From an uncultured Bacteroidales bacterium (lineage in GTDB: Bacteria; Bacteroidota; Bacteroidia; Bacteroidales; Muribaculaceae): DNA of 64,000 nt. A model generated the notes under the pieces. The model was not told the origin of the DNA. It did no database searches and saw only the letters and a program-made list of their open reading frames with translations. The DNA lies in assembly GCA_900542185.1 (NCBI GenBank), contig UQMZ01000003.1, forward strand, positions 54,641-118,640, read 5' to 3'. Each line of letters begins with the position of its first letter. Within the stretch, counting starts at the first letter, position 1. Both the position numbers and the translations under genes were made by a program. Shown here piece after piece: positions 10,397-17,947 of the stretch.

Positions 10397-10513
10397 TTAG
10401 CCCTGACGCTGTTTTAGTTTCGGATTCTTCTTGTTGATCACATACAGTCTCCCTTTGCGGCGAACGATCTTGCTGTCGGGAGTGCGCTTCTTTACGGATG
10501 CTCTAACTTTCAT
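10397..10513 (-). CDS. rpmJ: 50S ribosomal protein L36, zinc-free form
   Basis: This 38-residue protein begins MKVRASVKKRTPDSKIVRRK and ends PKLKQRQG, the diagnostic end of L36. It helps late folding of 23S rRNA. The usual zinc-binding Cys-Cys-Cys-His set is absent; there is no cysteine at all, so it is the zinc-independent type. It lies eight bases after infA and is below the length of routine ORF calling. Confidence 0.96.
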   Translation of the reverse strand: MKVRASVKKRTPDSKIVRRKGRLYVINKKNPKLKQRQG

Positions 10514-10521
10514 ATTGGGTA

Positions 10522-10740
10522 TTATTTATATCTGAATGATATTCTGCCTTTCGACAGGTCGTAGGGCGACATCTCGACCTTAACCTTGTCGCCGGGCAGG
10601 ATTTTGATATAGTGCATTCTCATCTTTCCCGATATGTGAGCCATGATCTGATGGCCGTTGGTCAGTTCCACTCGGAACATCGCGTTGCTCAGGGCCTCGA
10701 GAATTACACCGTCTTGCTCAATAGCTGCTTGCTTTGCCAT
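10522..10740 (-). CDS. infA: Translation initiation factor IF-1
   Basis: IF-1 (72 residues) occupies the ribosomal A site during initiation. The protein starts MAKQAAIEQDGVILEALSNA and is a single S1-like OB fold with GHQIMAHISGKMRMHYIKI and ending GRISFRYK. A longer in-frame opening exists upstream, but ATG 10740 gives the standard length and N-terminus. It follows map by 32 bases. Confidence 0.97.
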   Translation of the reverse strand: MAKQAAIEQDGVILEALSNAMFRVELTNGHQIMAHISGKMRMHYIKILPGDKVKVEMSPYDLSKGRISFRYK

Positions 10741-10772
10741 ATTAGTCTGTTTGCTTTCCGATTCTAAAAATG

Positions 10773-11573
10773 TTACGCCTTCAGGCGGTCGCCCGACACG
10801 GGGATGCCAAGTGCTTCCTCTATATACCGGAAGGTGGTGAGTATTTCCGGGGCGTCCTCGGTGATGAGCAGCGTGTGCTCGAAATGGGCCGAGGGCTTGC
10901 GGTCGCGCGTGCGGCATTCCCAGCCGTTCTGCGCTATCACTATGTTCTTGCTTCCGGCGTTGATCATCGGCTCGATGCAGATGCACATTCCGGGTTTCAG
11001 CATCGGGCCGGTGCCGCGGCGTCCGTAGTTGGGCACCTCGGGGTCCTCGTGCATGCTCCGGCCTATGCCGTGGCCGCACATCTCGCGCACCACGCTCAGT
11101 CCGCGACGCTCGCACCAGGTCTGCACCGCATTGGCTATGTCGCCTATGCGCTTGCCCGCACGGGCCTGCTCTATGCCTACGTACAGCGACTGCAGGGTCA
11201 CATCCAGAAGATGACGCTTCTGCTCGTCCACCTCGCCTACGGCAAAGGTATAACAGCTGTCGCCGTTGAAACCGTTCAGTTCAGCCACGCAGTCCGTGCC
11301 CACGATGTCGCCTTCGCGCAACGTATAGGTCGACGGAAAGCCGTGAACCACCGTCTCGTTCACCTCGATACACAAGGTGCCGGGGAATCCCTGGTACCCC
11401 AGGCAAGCGGGCTTACCCCCGTTGTCGAGGATAAACTCGCGTGCTATGGAGTCCAGACGATGGGTGGTCTCGCCGGGCTTTACCCACTTGGCCACCTCGC
11501 CGAGAGTGCGGCTCACCAAATCCGAGGCCAGCCGCATCTTCTCTATCTCTTCCGCCGTCTTGACGTATATCAT
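10773..11573 (-). CDS. map: Type I methionine aminopeptidase
   Basis: This 266-residue cytosolic metalloenzyme removes the initiator methionine from nascent proteins. The pita-bread fold motifs are visible: GDIVGTDCVAELNGFNGDS with the two metal-binding Asp residues, MCGHGIGRSMHEDPEVPNY with the metal His, CICIEPMIN and the final HFEHTLLI with the two metal Glu residues. It sits between secY and infA, as in other Bacteroidetes; adk, which occupies this place in many phyla, is absent here. Confidence 0.96.
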   Translation of the reverse strand: MIYVKTAEEIEKMRLASDLVSRTLGEVAKWVKPGETTHRLDSIAREFILDNGGKPACLGYQGFPGTLCIEVNETVVHGFPSTYTLREGDIVGTDCVAELNGFNGDSCYTFAVGEVDEQKRHLLDVTLQSLYVGIEQARAGKRIGDIANAVQTWCERRGLSVVREMCGHGIGRSMHEDPEVPNYGRRGTGPMLKPGMCICIEPMINAGSKNIVIAQNGWECRTRDRKPSAHFEHTLLITEDAPEILTTFRYIEEALGIPVSGDRLKA

Positions 11574-11589
11574 CTTATTCTCTCCTGTA

Positions 11590-12927
11590 TCAGAAAGCTC
11601 CGTTGCCTGTGGTACGTCCCTTGATCCGGCCGTCCTTCATCAGACCGTCGTAACGGTGCATCAGCAGGTGACCCTCGATGATGCGCAGCGTATCCAGAAT
11701 CACACCCACCAGGATCAGCAGCGACGTGCCGCCGAAGAAGGATGCGAAGCTGCGGTTCAGGCCGCATACATGGGCGATGGCCGGAAGTATGGCCACGATG
11801 CCCAGGAAGATGGAGCCAGGAAGCGTGATACGCGACATGATCGAATCAAGATAATCGACGGTGGGCTTACCGGGCTTCACGCCGGGTATGAAGCCGTTGT
11901 TGCGCTTCATCTCCTCGGCCATCTGCGCCGGACGCACCGTGATCGCCGTATAGAAATACGTGAACGCCACGATCATCAGGAAATATACAAAGTTATACCA
12001 GAATCCGTACATGTCGGTCATCGCACCGAAGAAACCGGTCTGCTCCTGACGGAAGCCGATCAGAGTGACGGGGATGAACATGATGGCCTGAGCGAAGATG
12101 ATAGGCATCACGCCGGCTGCATTCACCTTGAGGGGAATGTAGTTGCGCGCGCCTCCATACTGCTTGTTGCCCACCACTTTCTTGGCATACTGTACGGGAA
12201 CCTTGCGGGTGCCCTGCACCAGCAGAACCGCACCGGCTATGACGGCAAGCAGGATCACGATCTCCACCAGGAACAGCACCAGACCGCCGCCGGCCGAGTT
12301 CATGAGGCGTCCTGTGAACTCCTGCATGAACGCCTCGGGGAGGCGTGCGATGATACCGATGAGGATTATGAACGAGATACCGTTGCCCACACCCTTCTGG
12401 TCGATGCGCTCGCCGAGCCACATGATGAACATGGAGCCTGCGGCCATCACGATCGTCATGAAGATGATGGACATCATGCCCAGCTCAACGTGACCGCCGG
12501 CAGCCTGCACCTGATACTTCAGGTTCATCAGGTAGGCGGGACCCTGCAGAGCCAGGATCAGCACTGTCAGATAGCGAGTGTACTGGTTCAGCTTCATCCG
12601 GCCGCTCTCGCCCTCGCGCTGCATCTTCTGGAAGGCAGGAAGAACCATGCCCAGCAGCTGGATCACGATCGATGCCGTGATGTACGGCATGATACCCAAC
12701 GCGAAGATGGAGGCCTGCGAGAACGCACCGCCCGAGAACATGTCGAGCAGCTGCATCAGACCGTCGGCCGTGAAATTCTTCAGGGCCACGAGCTCGTCCG
12801 GATTGATGCCCGGCAACACTACATAACATCCGAACCGATAGATGATGACAAGCAGCAGCGTGATGCCGATTCGCTTGCGCAGATCCTCGATGCTCCAGAT
12901 GTTCTTGATTGTTTTAGTAAATCCCAT
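11590..12927 (-). CDS. secY: Preprotein translocase subunit SecY
   Basis: SecY (445 residues) forms the protein-conducting channel of the inner membrane with SecE and SecG. About ten hydrophobic helices are visible, starting with IGITLLLVIIYRFGCYVVL after the cytoplasmic N-terminus MGFTKTIKNIW. Family motifs include the plug-region GGAFSQASIFALGIMPYITA and the loop GVKPGKPTVDYLD. It is 12 bases after rplO and 16 before map, the usual end of the spc operon. Confidence 0.97.
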   Translation of the reverse strand: MGFTKTIKNIWSIEDLRKRIGITLLLVIIYRFGCYVVLPGINPDELVALKNFTADGLMQLLDMFSGGAFSQASIFALGIMPYITASIVIQLLGMVLPAFQKMQREGESGRMKLNQYTRYLTVLILALQGPAYLMNLKYQVQAAGGHVELGMMSIIFMTIVMAAGSMFIMWLGERIDQKGVGNGISFIILIGIIARLPEAFMQEFTGRLMNSAGGGLVLFLVEIVILLAVIAGAVLLVQGTRKVPVQYAKKVVGNKQYGGARNYIPLKVNAAGVMPIIFAQAIMFIPVTLIGFRQEQTGFFGAMTDMYGFWYNFVYFLMIVAFTYFYTAITVRPAQMAEEMKRNNGFIPGVKPGKPTVDYLDSIMSRITLPGSIFLGIVAILPAIAHVCGLNRSFASFFGGTSLLILVGVILDTLRIIEGHLLMHRYDGLMKDGRIKGRTTGNGAF

Positions 12928-12939
12928 TGTGAGAGTCGG

Positions 12940-13386
12940 TTATTTTTTCACTACTGTGCCACCGGCAGCCGTGATGGCTTCCTCGGCCTTCTTCGAGAAG
13001 GCGTCGGCCTCCACCTCGAGCTTGTGTGTCAGGGAGCCGTTGCCCAGCACCTTCACCTTGGCGTTCTTGTTCACCAAGCCGGCGTCGCGGAGTGCCTGAA
13101 CGTCGATGCGCTCCAGACCGGCGGCTTCGGCCAGCGTCTCGAGAGCGTCAAGGTTGATGGCCTTGTACTCCACACGGTTGATGTTCTTGAAGCCGAACTT
13201 CGGCACACGACGCTGCAGAGGCATCTGACCGCCTTCGAAGCCGATCTTACGCTTGTAGCCGGAACGCGACTTGGCGCCCTTGTGTCCGCGTGTCGATGTA
13301 CCGCCGTAGCCCGATCCCGTGCCACGTCCTACGCGCTTGTTCTTCTTATTGCTGCCTACAGCCGGCTGTAAATTATGCAATTCCAT
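12940..13386 (-). CDS. rplO: 50S ribosomal protein L15
   Basis: L15 (148 residues) is a late-assembly protein at the base of the central protuberance. It has the Gly/Lys/Arg-rich N-terminal extension (VGRGTGSGYGGTSTRGHKGA) that threads into rRNA and the globular C-terminal half with VKVLGNGSLTHKLEV. It lies between rpmD and secY. Confidence 0.97.
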   Translation of the reverse strand: MELHNLQPAVGSNKKNKRVGRGTGSGYGGTSTRGHKGAKSRSGYKRKIGFEGGQMPLQRRVPKFGFKNINRVEYKAINLDALETLAEAAGLERIDVQALRDAGLVNKNAKVKVLGNGSLTHKLEVEADAFSKKAEEAITAAGGTVVKK

Positions 13387-13399
13387 TTCCTTCGTCTTC

Positions 13400-13579
13400 T
13401 TAGATGTTCGTTACTTCCACCAGGTGGTGTACTGTCTTGATCATGCCGCGGATCGAAGGAGTGTCTTCCTTCACCACGGAGTGGTGCATCTTGTGCAGTC
13501 CGAGTGCGTCCAGAGTCTCCTTCTGCACTTTCGGAGTGTTGATGCGGCTCTTTATCTGTGTGATTTTAATCTGTGCCAT
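13400..13579 (-). CDS. rpmD: 50S ribosomal protein L30
   Basis: A 59-residue protein starting MAQIKITQIKSRINTPKVQK, followed by TLDALGLHKMHHSVVKED and ending HHLVEVTNI; this matches L30 along its whole length. L30 is a small beta-alpha-beta protein of the large subunit. It lies 11 bases after rpsE and 13 before rplO, its usual position. It is short enough to be missed by length cut-offs. Confidence 0.96.
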   Translation of the reverse strand: MAQIKITQIKSRINTPKVQKETLDALGLHKMHHSVVKEDTPSIRGMIKTVHHLVEVTNI

Positions 13580-13590
13580 TTTCTTGCAAA

Positions 13591-14112
13591 TTATTTGCCG
13601 TTAAACACTTTCTCCACGGGGATGCTGCGCTGCTTGGCGATCTGAGCCGGGCTGCGGAGCTCGCCGAGAGCCTCGATGGTAGCCTTCACCAGGTTGTGGG
13701 GGTTGGAGCTGCCTTTGGACTTGGCCAGCACGTCGGTCACGCCTACACTCTCCAGAACGGCACGCATGGCGCCACCTGCCTTCACTCCGGTACCTTCCGA
13801 AGCGGGCTTCAGGAAGATGCGCGAGCCGCCGAACTTGGCACTCACCTCGTGGGGAATCGTGCCCTTGTGCACAGGCACCTTGATAAGATTCTTCTTAGCG
13901 GCCTCAACGCCCTTGGCGATGGCTGCCGTAACTTCGTTGGCTTTGCCGAGTCCCAAGCCGATGATGCCGTCGCCGTTGCCGACCACGACAATAGCCGCGA
14001 AACTGAACGCCCGTCCACCCTTCGTTACCTTGGTAACGCGGTTGATGGCCACCAGGCGATCCTGCAATTCCAAATCATTAGTCGTCTTTACCTGATTGTT
14101 CTTCTTTGCCAT
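13591..14112 (-). CDS. rpsE: 30S ribosomal protein S5
   Basis: S5 (173 residues) lies at the mRNA entry and affects decoding accuracy. The N-terminal double-stranded-RNA-binding-like domain contains RVTKVTKGGRAFSFAAIVVV and the C-terminal domain contains GGSRIFLKPASEGTGVKAGG. The start MAKKNNQVKTTNDLELQDRL is short and basic as expected. It follows rplR by eight bases. Confidence 0.97.
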   Translation of the reverse strand: MAKKNNQVKTTNDLELQDRLVAINRVTKVTKGGRAFSFAAIVVVGNGDGIIGLGLGKANEVTAAIAKGVEAAKKNLIKVPVHKGTIPHEVSAKFGGSRIFLKPASEGTGVKAGGAMRAVLESVGVTDVLAKSKGSSNPHNLVKATIEALGELRSPAQIAKQRSIPVEKVFNGK

Positions 14113-14120
14113 GATTCCTG

Positions 14121-14462
14121 TTAAAATTTAAGGCCTCCCTTGCGGGCTGCGTCTGCCAATGATTTTACACGTCCATGGTACAGGTAGCCGTTACGGTCGA
14201 ACACAACCGTCTCGATACCCTTCTCCTTGGCTTTGCCTGCGATGGCCTCGCCTACCTTGGCCGCAATCTCTGTCTTTGTGCCTCCCTCGAGTCCCTTGGA
14301 CGATGCCGACGCAAGCGTGGCTCCGGCCAGGTCGTCTACAAGCTGCACGTATATGCTCTTGTTGGAGCGGAACACCGTCATGCGCGGACGCTCGGCCGTG
14401 CCGGACACCTTGCCGCGTATGCGGGTCTTGATCTTATTTCTTCTTGCTATCTTGGATACCAT
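14121..14462 (-). CDS. rplR: 50S ribosomal protein L18
   Basis: L18 (113 residues) binds 5S rRNA together with L5 and L25-type proteins. Motifs: RIRGKVSGTAERPRMTVFRS near the N-terminus, IYVQLVDDL, and the C-terminal FDRNGYLYHGRVKSLADAAR. Length and position between rplF and rpsE are normal. Confidence 0.97.
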   Translation of the reverse strand: MVSKIARRNKIKTRIRGKVSGTAERPRMTVFRSNKSIYVQLVDDLAGATLASASSKGLEGGTKTEIAAKVGEAIAGKAKEKGIETVVFDRNGYLYHGRVKSLADAARKGGLKF

Positions 14463-14472
14463 AATGCTTCAA

Positions 14473-15027
14473 TTATTTAGCGTTAGCCGACTTGCCGGAC
14501 TTGCGACGGATAATCTCGCCCACAAACTTGATACCTTTGCCCTTGTAGGGTTCCGGCTTGCGCAGCGAGCGGATCTTGGCACATACCTGGCCCAGAAGCT
14601 GCTTGTCACTGCTCTCCAGTATTATCAGCGGGTTCTTGTTACGCTCTGTCTTGGCTTCTACCTTGATCTCCTTGGGAAGCTTGATATAGATAGCGTGGCT
14701 GAATCCCAGCGCGAGCTCCAGAACCTGGCCCGTGGCCGTGGCGCGATAACCTACGCCCACCAGCTCCATCTCCTTCTTGTAGCCCTCCGACACGCCTACA
14801 ACCATGTTGTGGATCAGCGCGCGGTACAGACCGTGAAGCGAGCGGTGCTCCTTGTCGTCGCTCGGACGAGTCACATATACATGTCCGTCCTTCACCTCTA
14901 CGGCGATGTCCGGATTTACCGTCTGGCTTAATTCTCCCTTAGGGCCCTTGACCGTCACGTCATTTCCCTTGACCGTTACCGTTACGCCGGCAGGTATTGC
15001 AATCGGTGCCTTTCCTATTCTTGACAT
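14473..15027 (-). CDS. rplF: 50S ribosomal protein L6
   Basis: L6 (184 residues) sits near the factor-binding site, beside the L7/L12 stalk base. The two related domains are visible, from MSRIGKAPIAIPAGVTVTV to the C-terminal RKPEPYKGKGIKFVGEII, a strong L6 signature. It lies 15 bases after rpsH and 10 before rplR. Confidence 0.97.
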   Translation of the reverse strand: MSRIGKAPIAIPAGVTVTVKGNDVTVKGPKGELSQTVNPDIAVEVKDGHVYVTRPSDDKEHRSLHGLYRALIHNMVVGVSEGYKKEMELVGVGYRATATGQVLELALGFSHAIYIKLPKEIKVEAKTERNKNPLIILESSDKQLLGQVCAKIRSLRKPEPYKGKGIKFVGEIIRRKSGKSANAK

Positions 15028-15042
15028 AATTACCTCCTTCCG

Positions 15043-15441
15043 TTAATATACGTAACACAATACTTCGCCGCCGATCTTGCGCTCGGCCGCTTCCTTGTTG
15101 GTCATCACACCCTGGGAGGTGCTCAGAATGGCGATGCCCAGGCCGTTCAGAACGCGGGGCATGTCCTTGTAACCGGTGTACTGGCGCAAACCCGGACGCG
15201 AAACGCGGTGCAGGTTGGTGATGGCGCTTACCTTGTCAACCGGATCATACTTCAAGGCAATCTTGATCACACCCTTCGGAGCGTTCGTGTCATCGAACTT
15301 GTAGTTCAGGATGTAGCCTTGGTCGAAGAGGATCTTTGTGATCTCCCTCTTCATCTTAGACGTAGGAATCTCCACCACGCGGTGACCCGCCATGATGGCA
15401 TTCCGCAGTCTTGTCAAATAATCTGCTATCGGATCAGTCAT
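15043..15441 (-). CDS. rpsH: 30S ribosomal protein S8
   Basis: S8 (132 residues) binds the central domain of 16S rRNA and is the autogenous repressor of the spc operon in E. coli. It starts MTDPIADYLTRLRNAIMAGH and has the S8 signature GIAILSTSQGVMTNKEA near the C-terminus. A 177-base gap with two hairpins separates it from rpsN upstream, an unusual interruption at this point of the operon. Confidence 0.97.
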   Translation of the reverse strand: MTDPIADYLTRLRNAIMAGHRVVEIPTSKMKREITKILFDQGYILNYKFDDTNAPKGVIKIALKYDPVDKVSAITNLHRVSRPGLRQYTGYKDMPRVLNGLGIAILSTSQGVMTNKEAAERKIGGEVLCYVY

Positions 15442-15618
15442 TGTTAGTTAATTGATTCAGATTTACCGAACAATATTAAAAACGCAATTTATACTCTCAT
15501 GTTGAAGCCACCTCGGACGCCCCTGCGGGATCCGAGATGGTTATCTTTTTCTTAACGTCTATGCGGGGTGGTTTATTATCCTCGGCCCGTAGCCTTGGAA
15601 TAAACCGGGATCCTCGCA
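15442..15618 (-). promoter_or_regulatory. 177-base gap with two hairpins between rpsN and rpsH
   Basis: In transcript order the first hairpin pairs GGTTTATT with AATAAACC (15606-15599 and 15577-15570). The second pairs CTCGGA with TCCGAG (15536-15531 and 15517-15512), and its inner CCC/GGG pairs extend the stem. The remaining ~70 bases before rpsH are A+T-rich. No convincing promoter is seen, although TAATATTG near 15479-15472 is one mismatch from the consensus. It may be a ribosomal-protein-binding leader. Confidence 0.45.
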
Positions 15619-15921
15619 TTACCAGCTTGCCTTCTTCACGCCGGGGATCAGGCCTGCGGAAGCCATCTCGCGGAACTGGATACGCGAAATGCCGAACTGA
15701 CGCATATATCCCTTGGGACGGCCGGTGAGCTCGCAACGGTTGTGCAGACGCACCTTGCTTGCGTTGCGGGGAAGCTTCTGCAGCTTGGTCAGAGCCTCGT
15801 AGTCGATGTTGCCTTCTGCATCGGCGAGGGCGGCCTTCTTCAGCGCTGCCTTCTTCTCCGCATATTTGGCCACCATCCGCTGACGCTTCACCTCGCGAGC
15901 CTTCATTGATTCTTTTGCCAT
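15619..15921 (-). CDS. rpsN: 30S ribosomal protein S14, zinc-free form
   Basis: S14 (100 residues) is in the 30S head. The start MAKESMKAREVKRQRMVAKY and end RQFGISRIQFREMASAGLIP are diagnostic. The zinc-binding cysteine pairs of the short C+ form are lacking, so this is the longer zinc-independent form. A segment around ALADAEGNIDYEAL makes it slightly longer than the ~89 residues common in this group. It follows rplE by 25 bases. Confidence 0.97.
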   Translation of the reverse strand: MAKESMKAREVKRQRMVAKYAEKKAALKKAALADAEGNIDYEALTKLQKLPRNASKVRLHNRCELTGRPKGYMRQFGISRIQFREMASAGLIPGVKKASW

Positions 15922-15946
15922 GCTTTCTTTAAGTTATAATAAGTTA

Positions 15947-16489
15947 TTACTTCTTGAAGGGCAAGCCGAACTTCTTGAGCAGGGCGAAGCCTTCCTCGTC
16001 AGTCTTGGCGCTCGTCACGAACGTGATGTTCATACCCTGAAGCTTGGGAACATTGTCTATATTGATCTCGGGGAAAATGATCTGCTCGGTGATACCCAGC
16101 GTGTAGTTGCCGCGGCCGTCGAGCTTGGAGTTGATACCCTTGAAGTCGCGGATACGGGGCAGAGCCACGCGCACCAGACGCTCCAGGAACTCGTACATCT
16201 TCTCGCGGCGCAGAGTCACCATAACGCCAACGGGCATCTTCTTACGCAGCTTGAATGCGGCGATATCCTTGCGCGACAGTGTGGGCACTGCCTTCTGGCC
16301 CGTGATGGCCGTGATCTCGTTCACGGCAGTCTCAATCAGCTTCTTGTCCTGGGTAGCGTCGCCCAGTCCCTGGTTGATCACTATCTTCACCAGGCGGGGA
16401 ACCTGCATCGGAGTCGTATACTTGAACTCTTCGGTCAGTTCCGGAGCGATACGCTCCTTATACGCTTTGCTAAGTGTTGTCTCGCTCAT
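15947..16489 (-). CDS. rplE: 50S ribosomal protein L5
   Basis: L5 (180 residues) binds 5S rRNA and contacts P-site tRNA. The core shows VPRLVKIVINQGLGDATQD, KAVPTLSRKDIAAFKLRKKM, RDFKGINSKLDGRGNYTLG and a standard C-terminus. Its start overlaps the rplX stop by one base (TAATG at 16489), pointing to translational coupling. Confidence 0.97.
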   Translation of the reverse strand: MSETTLSKAYKERIAPELTEEFKYTTPMQVPRLVKIVINQGLGDATQDKKLIETAVNEITAITGQKAVPTLSRKDIAAFKLRKKMPVGVMVTLRREKMYEFLERLVRVALPRIRDFKGINSKLDGRGNYTLGITEQIIFPEINIDNVPKLQGMNITFVTSAKTDEEGFALLKKFGLPFKK

Positions 16490-16809
16490 TATTTGATCTC
16501 CTCTCCTGATTTTTTAGCGTAACGCACCAGTTTGCCGGCCTCGTTGCGGCGGCGTCCTATGCGGGTGGCCTTGCCCGTCTTCGGGTCTACCACATTAAGG
16601 TTCGAAATATGCACCGGAGCCTCCAGCTTTACGATTCCGCCCTGCGGATATTTGGCCGTCGGCTTCGTGCTCTTGGAGACGATGTTGATCCCCTCTACGA
16701 TGGCTCGGTTTTTCTTCACCTGCACCTCGAGCACACGGCCCGTCTTGCCCTTGTCGTCGCCGGCGTTGACATAGACCGTATCCCCTTTCTTTATATGCAA
16801 TTTTGCCAT
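16489..16809 (-). CDS. rplX: 50S ribosomal protein L24
   Basis: L24 (106 residues) is an early-assembly protein near the exit tunnel. It begins with the KOW motif (HIKKGDTVYVNAGDDKGKTG) followed by the conserved IVEGINIVSKSTKPTAKYPQ and HISNLNVVDPKTGKATRIG. It lies between rplN and rplE, overlapping rplE by one base. Confidence 0.97.
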   Translation of the reverse strand: MAKLHIKKGDTVYVNAGDDKGKTGRVLEVQVKKNRAIVEGINIVSKSTKPTAKYPQGGIVKLEAPVHISNLNVVDPKTGKATRIGRRRNEAGKLVRYAKKSGEEIK

Positions 16810-16834
16810 TTGTCCTAAACTTAGAAATTAACGA

Positions 16835-17200
16835 TTAAAGTACCTCGGGTGCCAGTGAGACAATCTTCATGTTGGCGGCTCGCAGCTCGCGGGCCACCGG
16901 GCCGAAGATACGGGTGCCGCGCAGCTCGCCGTTGTTGTTGAGCAGCACGCAGGCATTGTCGTCGAAACGGATATAGCTTCCGTCGGCGCGACGTATCTCT
17001 TTCTTGGTACGTACCACTACAGCCTTGGACACGGTACCCTTCTTAACCTCCGACGACGGTATGGTGCTCTTTACGGTCACCACGATCGTGTCGCCTACGC
17101 TCGCATAGCGGCGTCCGGTGCCTCCCAACACGTGGATGCAGAGTACTTCCTTGGCTCCACTGTTGTCGGCAACTGTCAAACGTGATTCGGTCTGTATCAT
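16835..17200 (-). CDS. rplN: 50S ribosomal protein L14
   Basis: L14 (121 residues) forms intersubunit bridges and is the target of ribosome-silencing factor RsfS. MIQTESRLTVADNSGAKEVL, VKSTIPSSEVKKGTVSKAVV and GTRIFGPVARELR are the family hallmarks. It starts two bases after the rpsQ stop. Confidence 0.97.
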   Translation of the reverse strand: MIQTESRLTVADNSGAKEVLCIHVLGGTGRRYASVGDTIVVTVKSTIPSSEVKKGTVSKAVVVRTKKEIRRADGSYIRFDDNACVLLNNNGELRGTRIFGPVARELRAANMKIVSLAPEVL

Positions 17201-17202
17201 GG

Positions 17203-17466
17203 TTACTTAACTTTTTCGATGATTTCTACAAGTCTCCAACGCTTCGTCTTGCTCAGGGGGCGTGTCTCCATCAGACGCACCTTGTCGCCTACGCTGCATT
17301 CGTTCTTCTCGTCGTGTGCGTGATATTTCTTTGTCTTGTTGACAAACTTACCGTAGATGGGGTGTTTCTCCTTCCACTTGATCTCTACAGTGATGGTCTT
17401 GTCGCACTTATTGCTCGAAACCACTCCGACACGCTCTTTTCTAAGATGTCTTTTCTGTTCTTCCAT
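17203..17466 (-). CDS. rpsQ: 30S ribosomal protein S17
   Basis: S17 (87 residues) is a primary 16S-binding OB-fold protein. It shows RKERVGVVSSNKCDKTITVE and VGDKVRLMETRPLSKTKRWR, the S17 signature. It lies 28 bases after rpmC in normal order. Confidence 0.97.
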   Translation of the reverse strand: MEEQKRHLRKERVGVVSSNKCDKTITVEIKWKEKHPIYGKFVNKTKKYHAHDEKNECSVGDKVRLMETRPLSKTKRWRLVEIIEKVK

Positions 17467-17494
17467 TTCTTTCTACAGATTGTCAGCAGTGTTG

Positions 17495-17713
17495 TTACTC
17501 AGCGCTGGGAGCTGCTGCCGCTGCGGCCAGCTCCTTCTGACGCAATATCGTCTTCAGACGGGCAATGTGACGACGGTCACTTGTGATCTTTGCCGGGTTG
17601 CCTGAGGGAGTAATCGCGTGCGCTACTTTCAATTCACGATAAGCCTTCTCCGAGACCTCTATCTGGGCCTTCAGCTCCTGAACGCTTAATTCCTTGATTT
17701 CTTCCTTTTTCAT
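17495..17713 (-). CDS. rpmC: 50S ribosomal protein L29
   Basis: L29 (72 residues) sits at the tunnel exit and helps dock trigger factor and SRP. I take ATG 17713 (MKKEEIKELSVQELKAQIE) rather than an in-frame ATG ten codons upstream, since it gives the family's N-terminus. The body is two helices (VAHAITPSGNPAKITSDRRH, then ARLKTILRQ) with an Ala-rich tail. A 234-base gap with terminator and promoter signals lies upstream, so it may be the first gene of a separate transcript. Confidence 0.96.
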   Translation of the reverse strand: MKKEEIKELSVQELKAQIEVSEKAYRELKVAHAITPSGNPAKITSDRRHIARLKTILRQKELAAAAAAPSAE

Positions 17714-17768
17714 TTCTCTCGTTAATCTATTTTTGGTACGCAAATGATTGCATCCGCGTTCCGAATCG

Positions 17769-17801
17769 CAAAATTAATAAAATTTCTTGACTTTTCAGCA
17801 A
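17769..17801 (-). promoter_or_regulatory. Candidate promoter of rpmC and the following spc genes
   Basis: The minus strand has TAATTTTG at 17776-17769 with TTG 22 bases upstream (17801-17799), in a strongly A+T-rich stretch. A start near 17762 gives a ~49-base leader to the rpmC ATG. Spacing is slightly longer than ideal. Confidence 0.45.
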
Positions 17802-17863
17802 TTTAGATGCTTAAATCGCAAAAAATTAACTTAAAAAGGCAAAAAATCATTACAAACCGCCCC

Positions 17864-17939
17864 CATGTCCCCGTCCGGGGGCATGAGGGAGGCTCGATTT
17901 GATTGCAGAAGCCGGAGTCCCCGCATGGGGATTCCGGCT
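17864..17939 (-). terminator. Double hairpin terminator-like structure after rplP
   Basis: In transcript order, the first hairpin is a 13-bp stem with one wobble pair (17939-17927 with 17922-17910, loop ATGC). The second pairs CATG-CCCC with GGGG-CATG (17885-17864) and is followed about 18 bases later by a run of six T on the minus strand. It lies only nine bases past the rplP stop. Confidence 0.55.
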
Positions 17940-17947
17940 CATTGTTT

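Noticed and set aside
10522..11115. 197-codon reading of infA extending back into map
   Set aside because: Only the last 72 codons match IF-1; the rest is the map gene in another frame.
11377..13371. Very long plus-strand open frame opposite secY and rplO
   Set aside because: It is the antisense shadow of two certain genes in G+C-rich sequence, is rich in His/Arg/Asp and has no recognisable domain. The same applies to long antisense frames at 22213-23481, 23566-25374 and 26042-27430.
17495..17743. Upstream start for L29 giving an 82-residue protein
   Set aside because: The first ten residues (MRTKNRLTRE) have no counterpart in L29; ATG 17713 gives the normal N-terminus.
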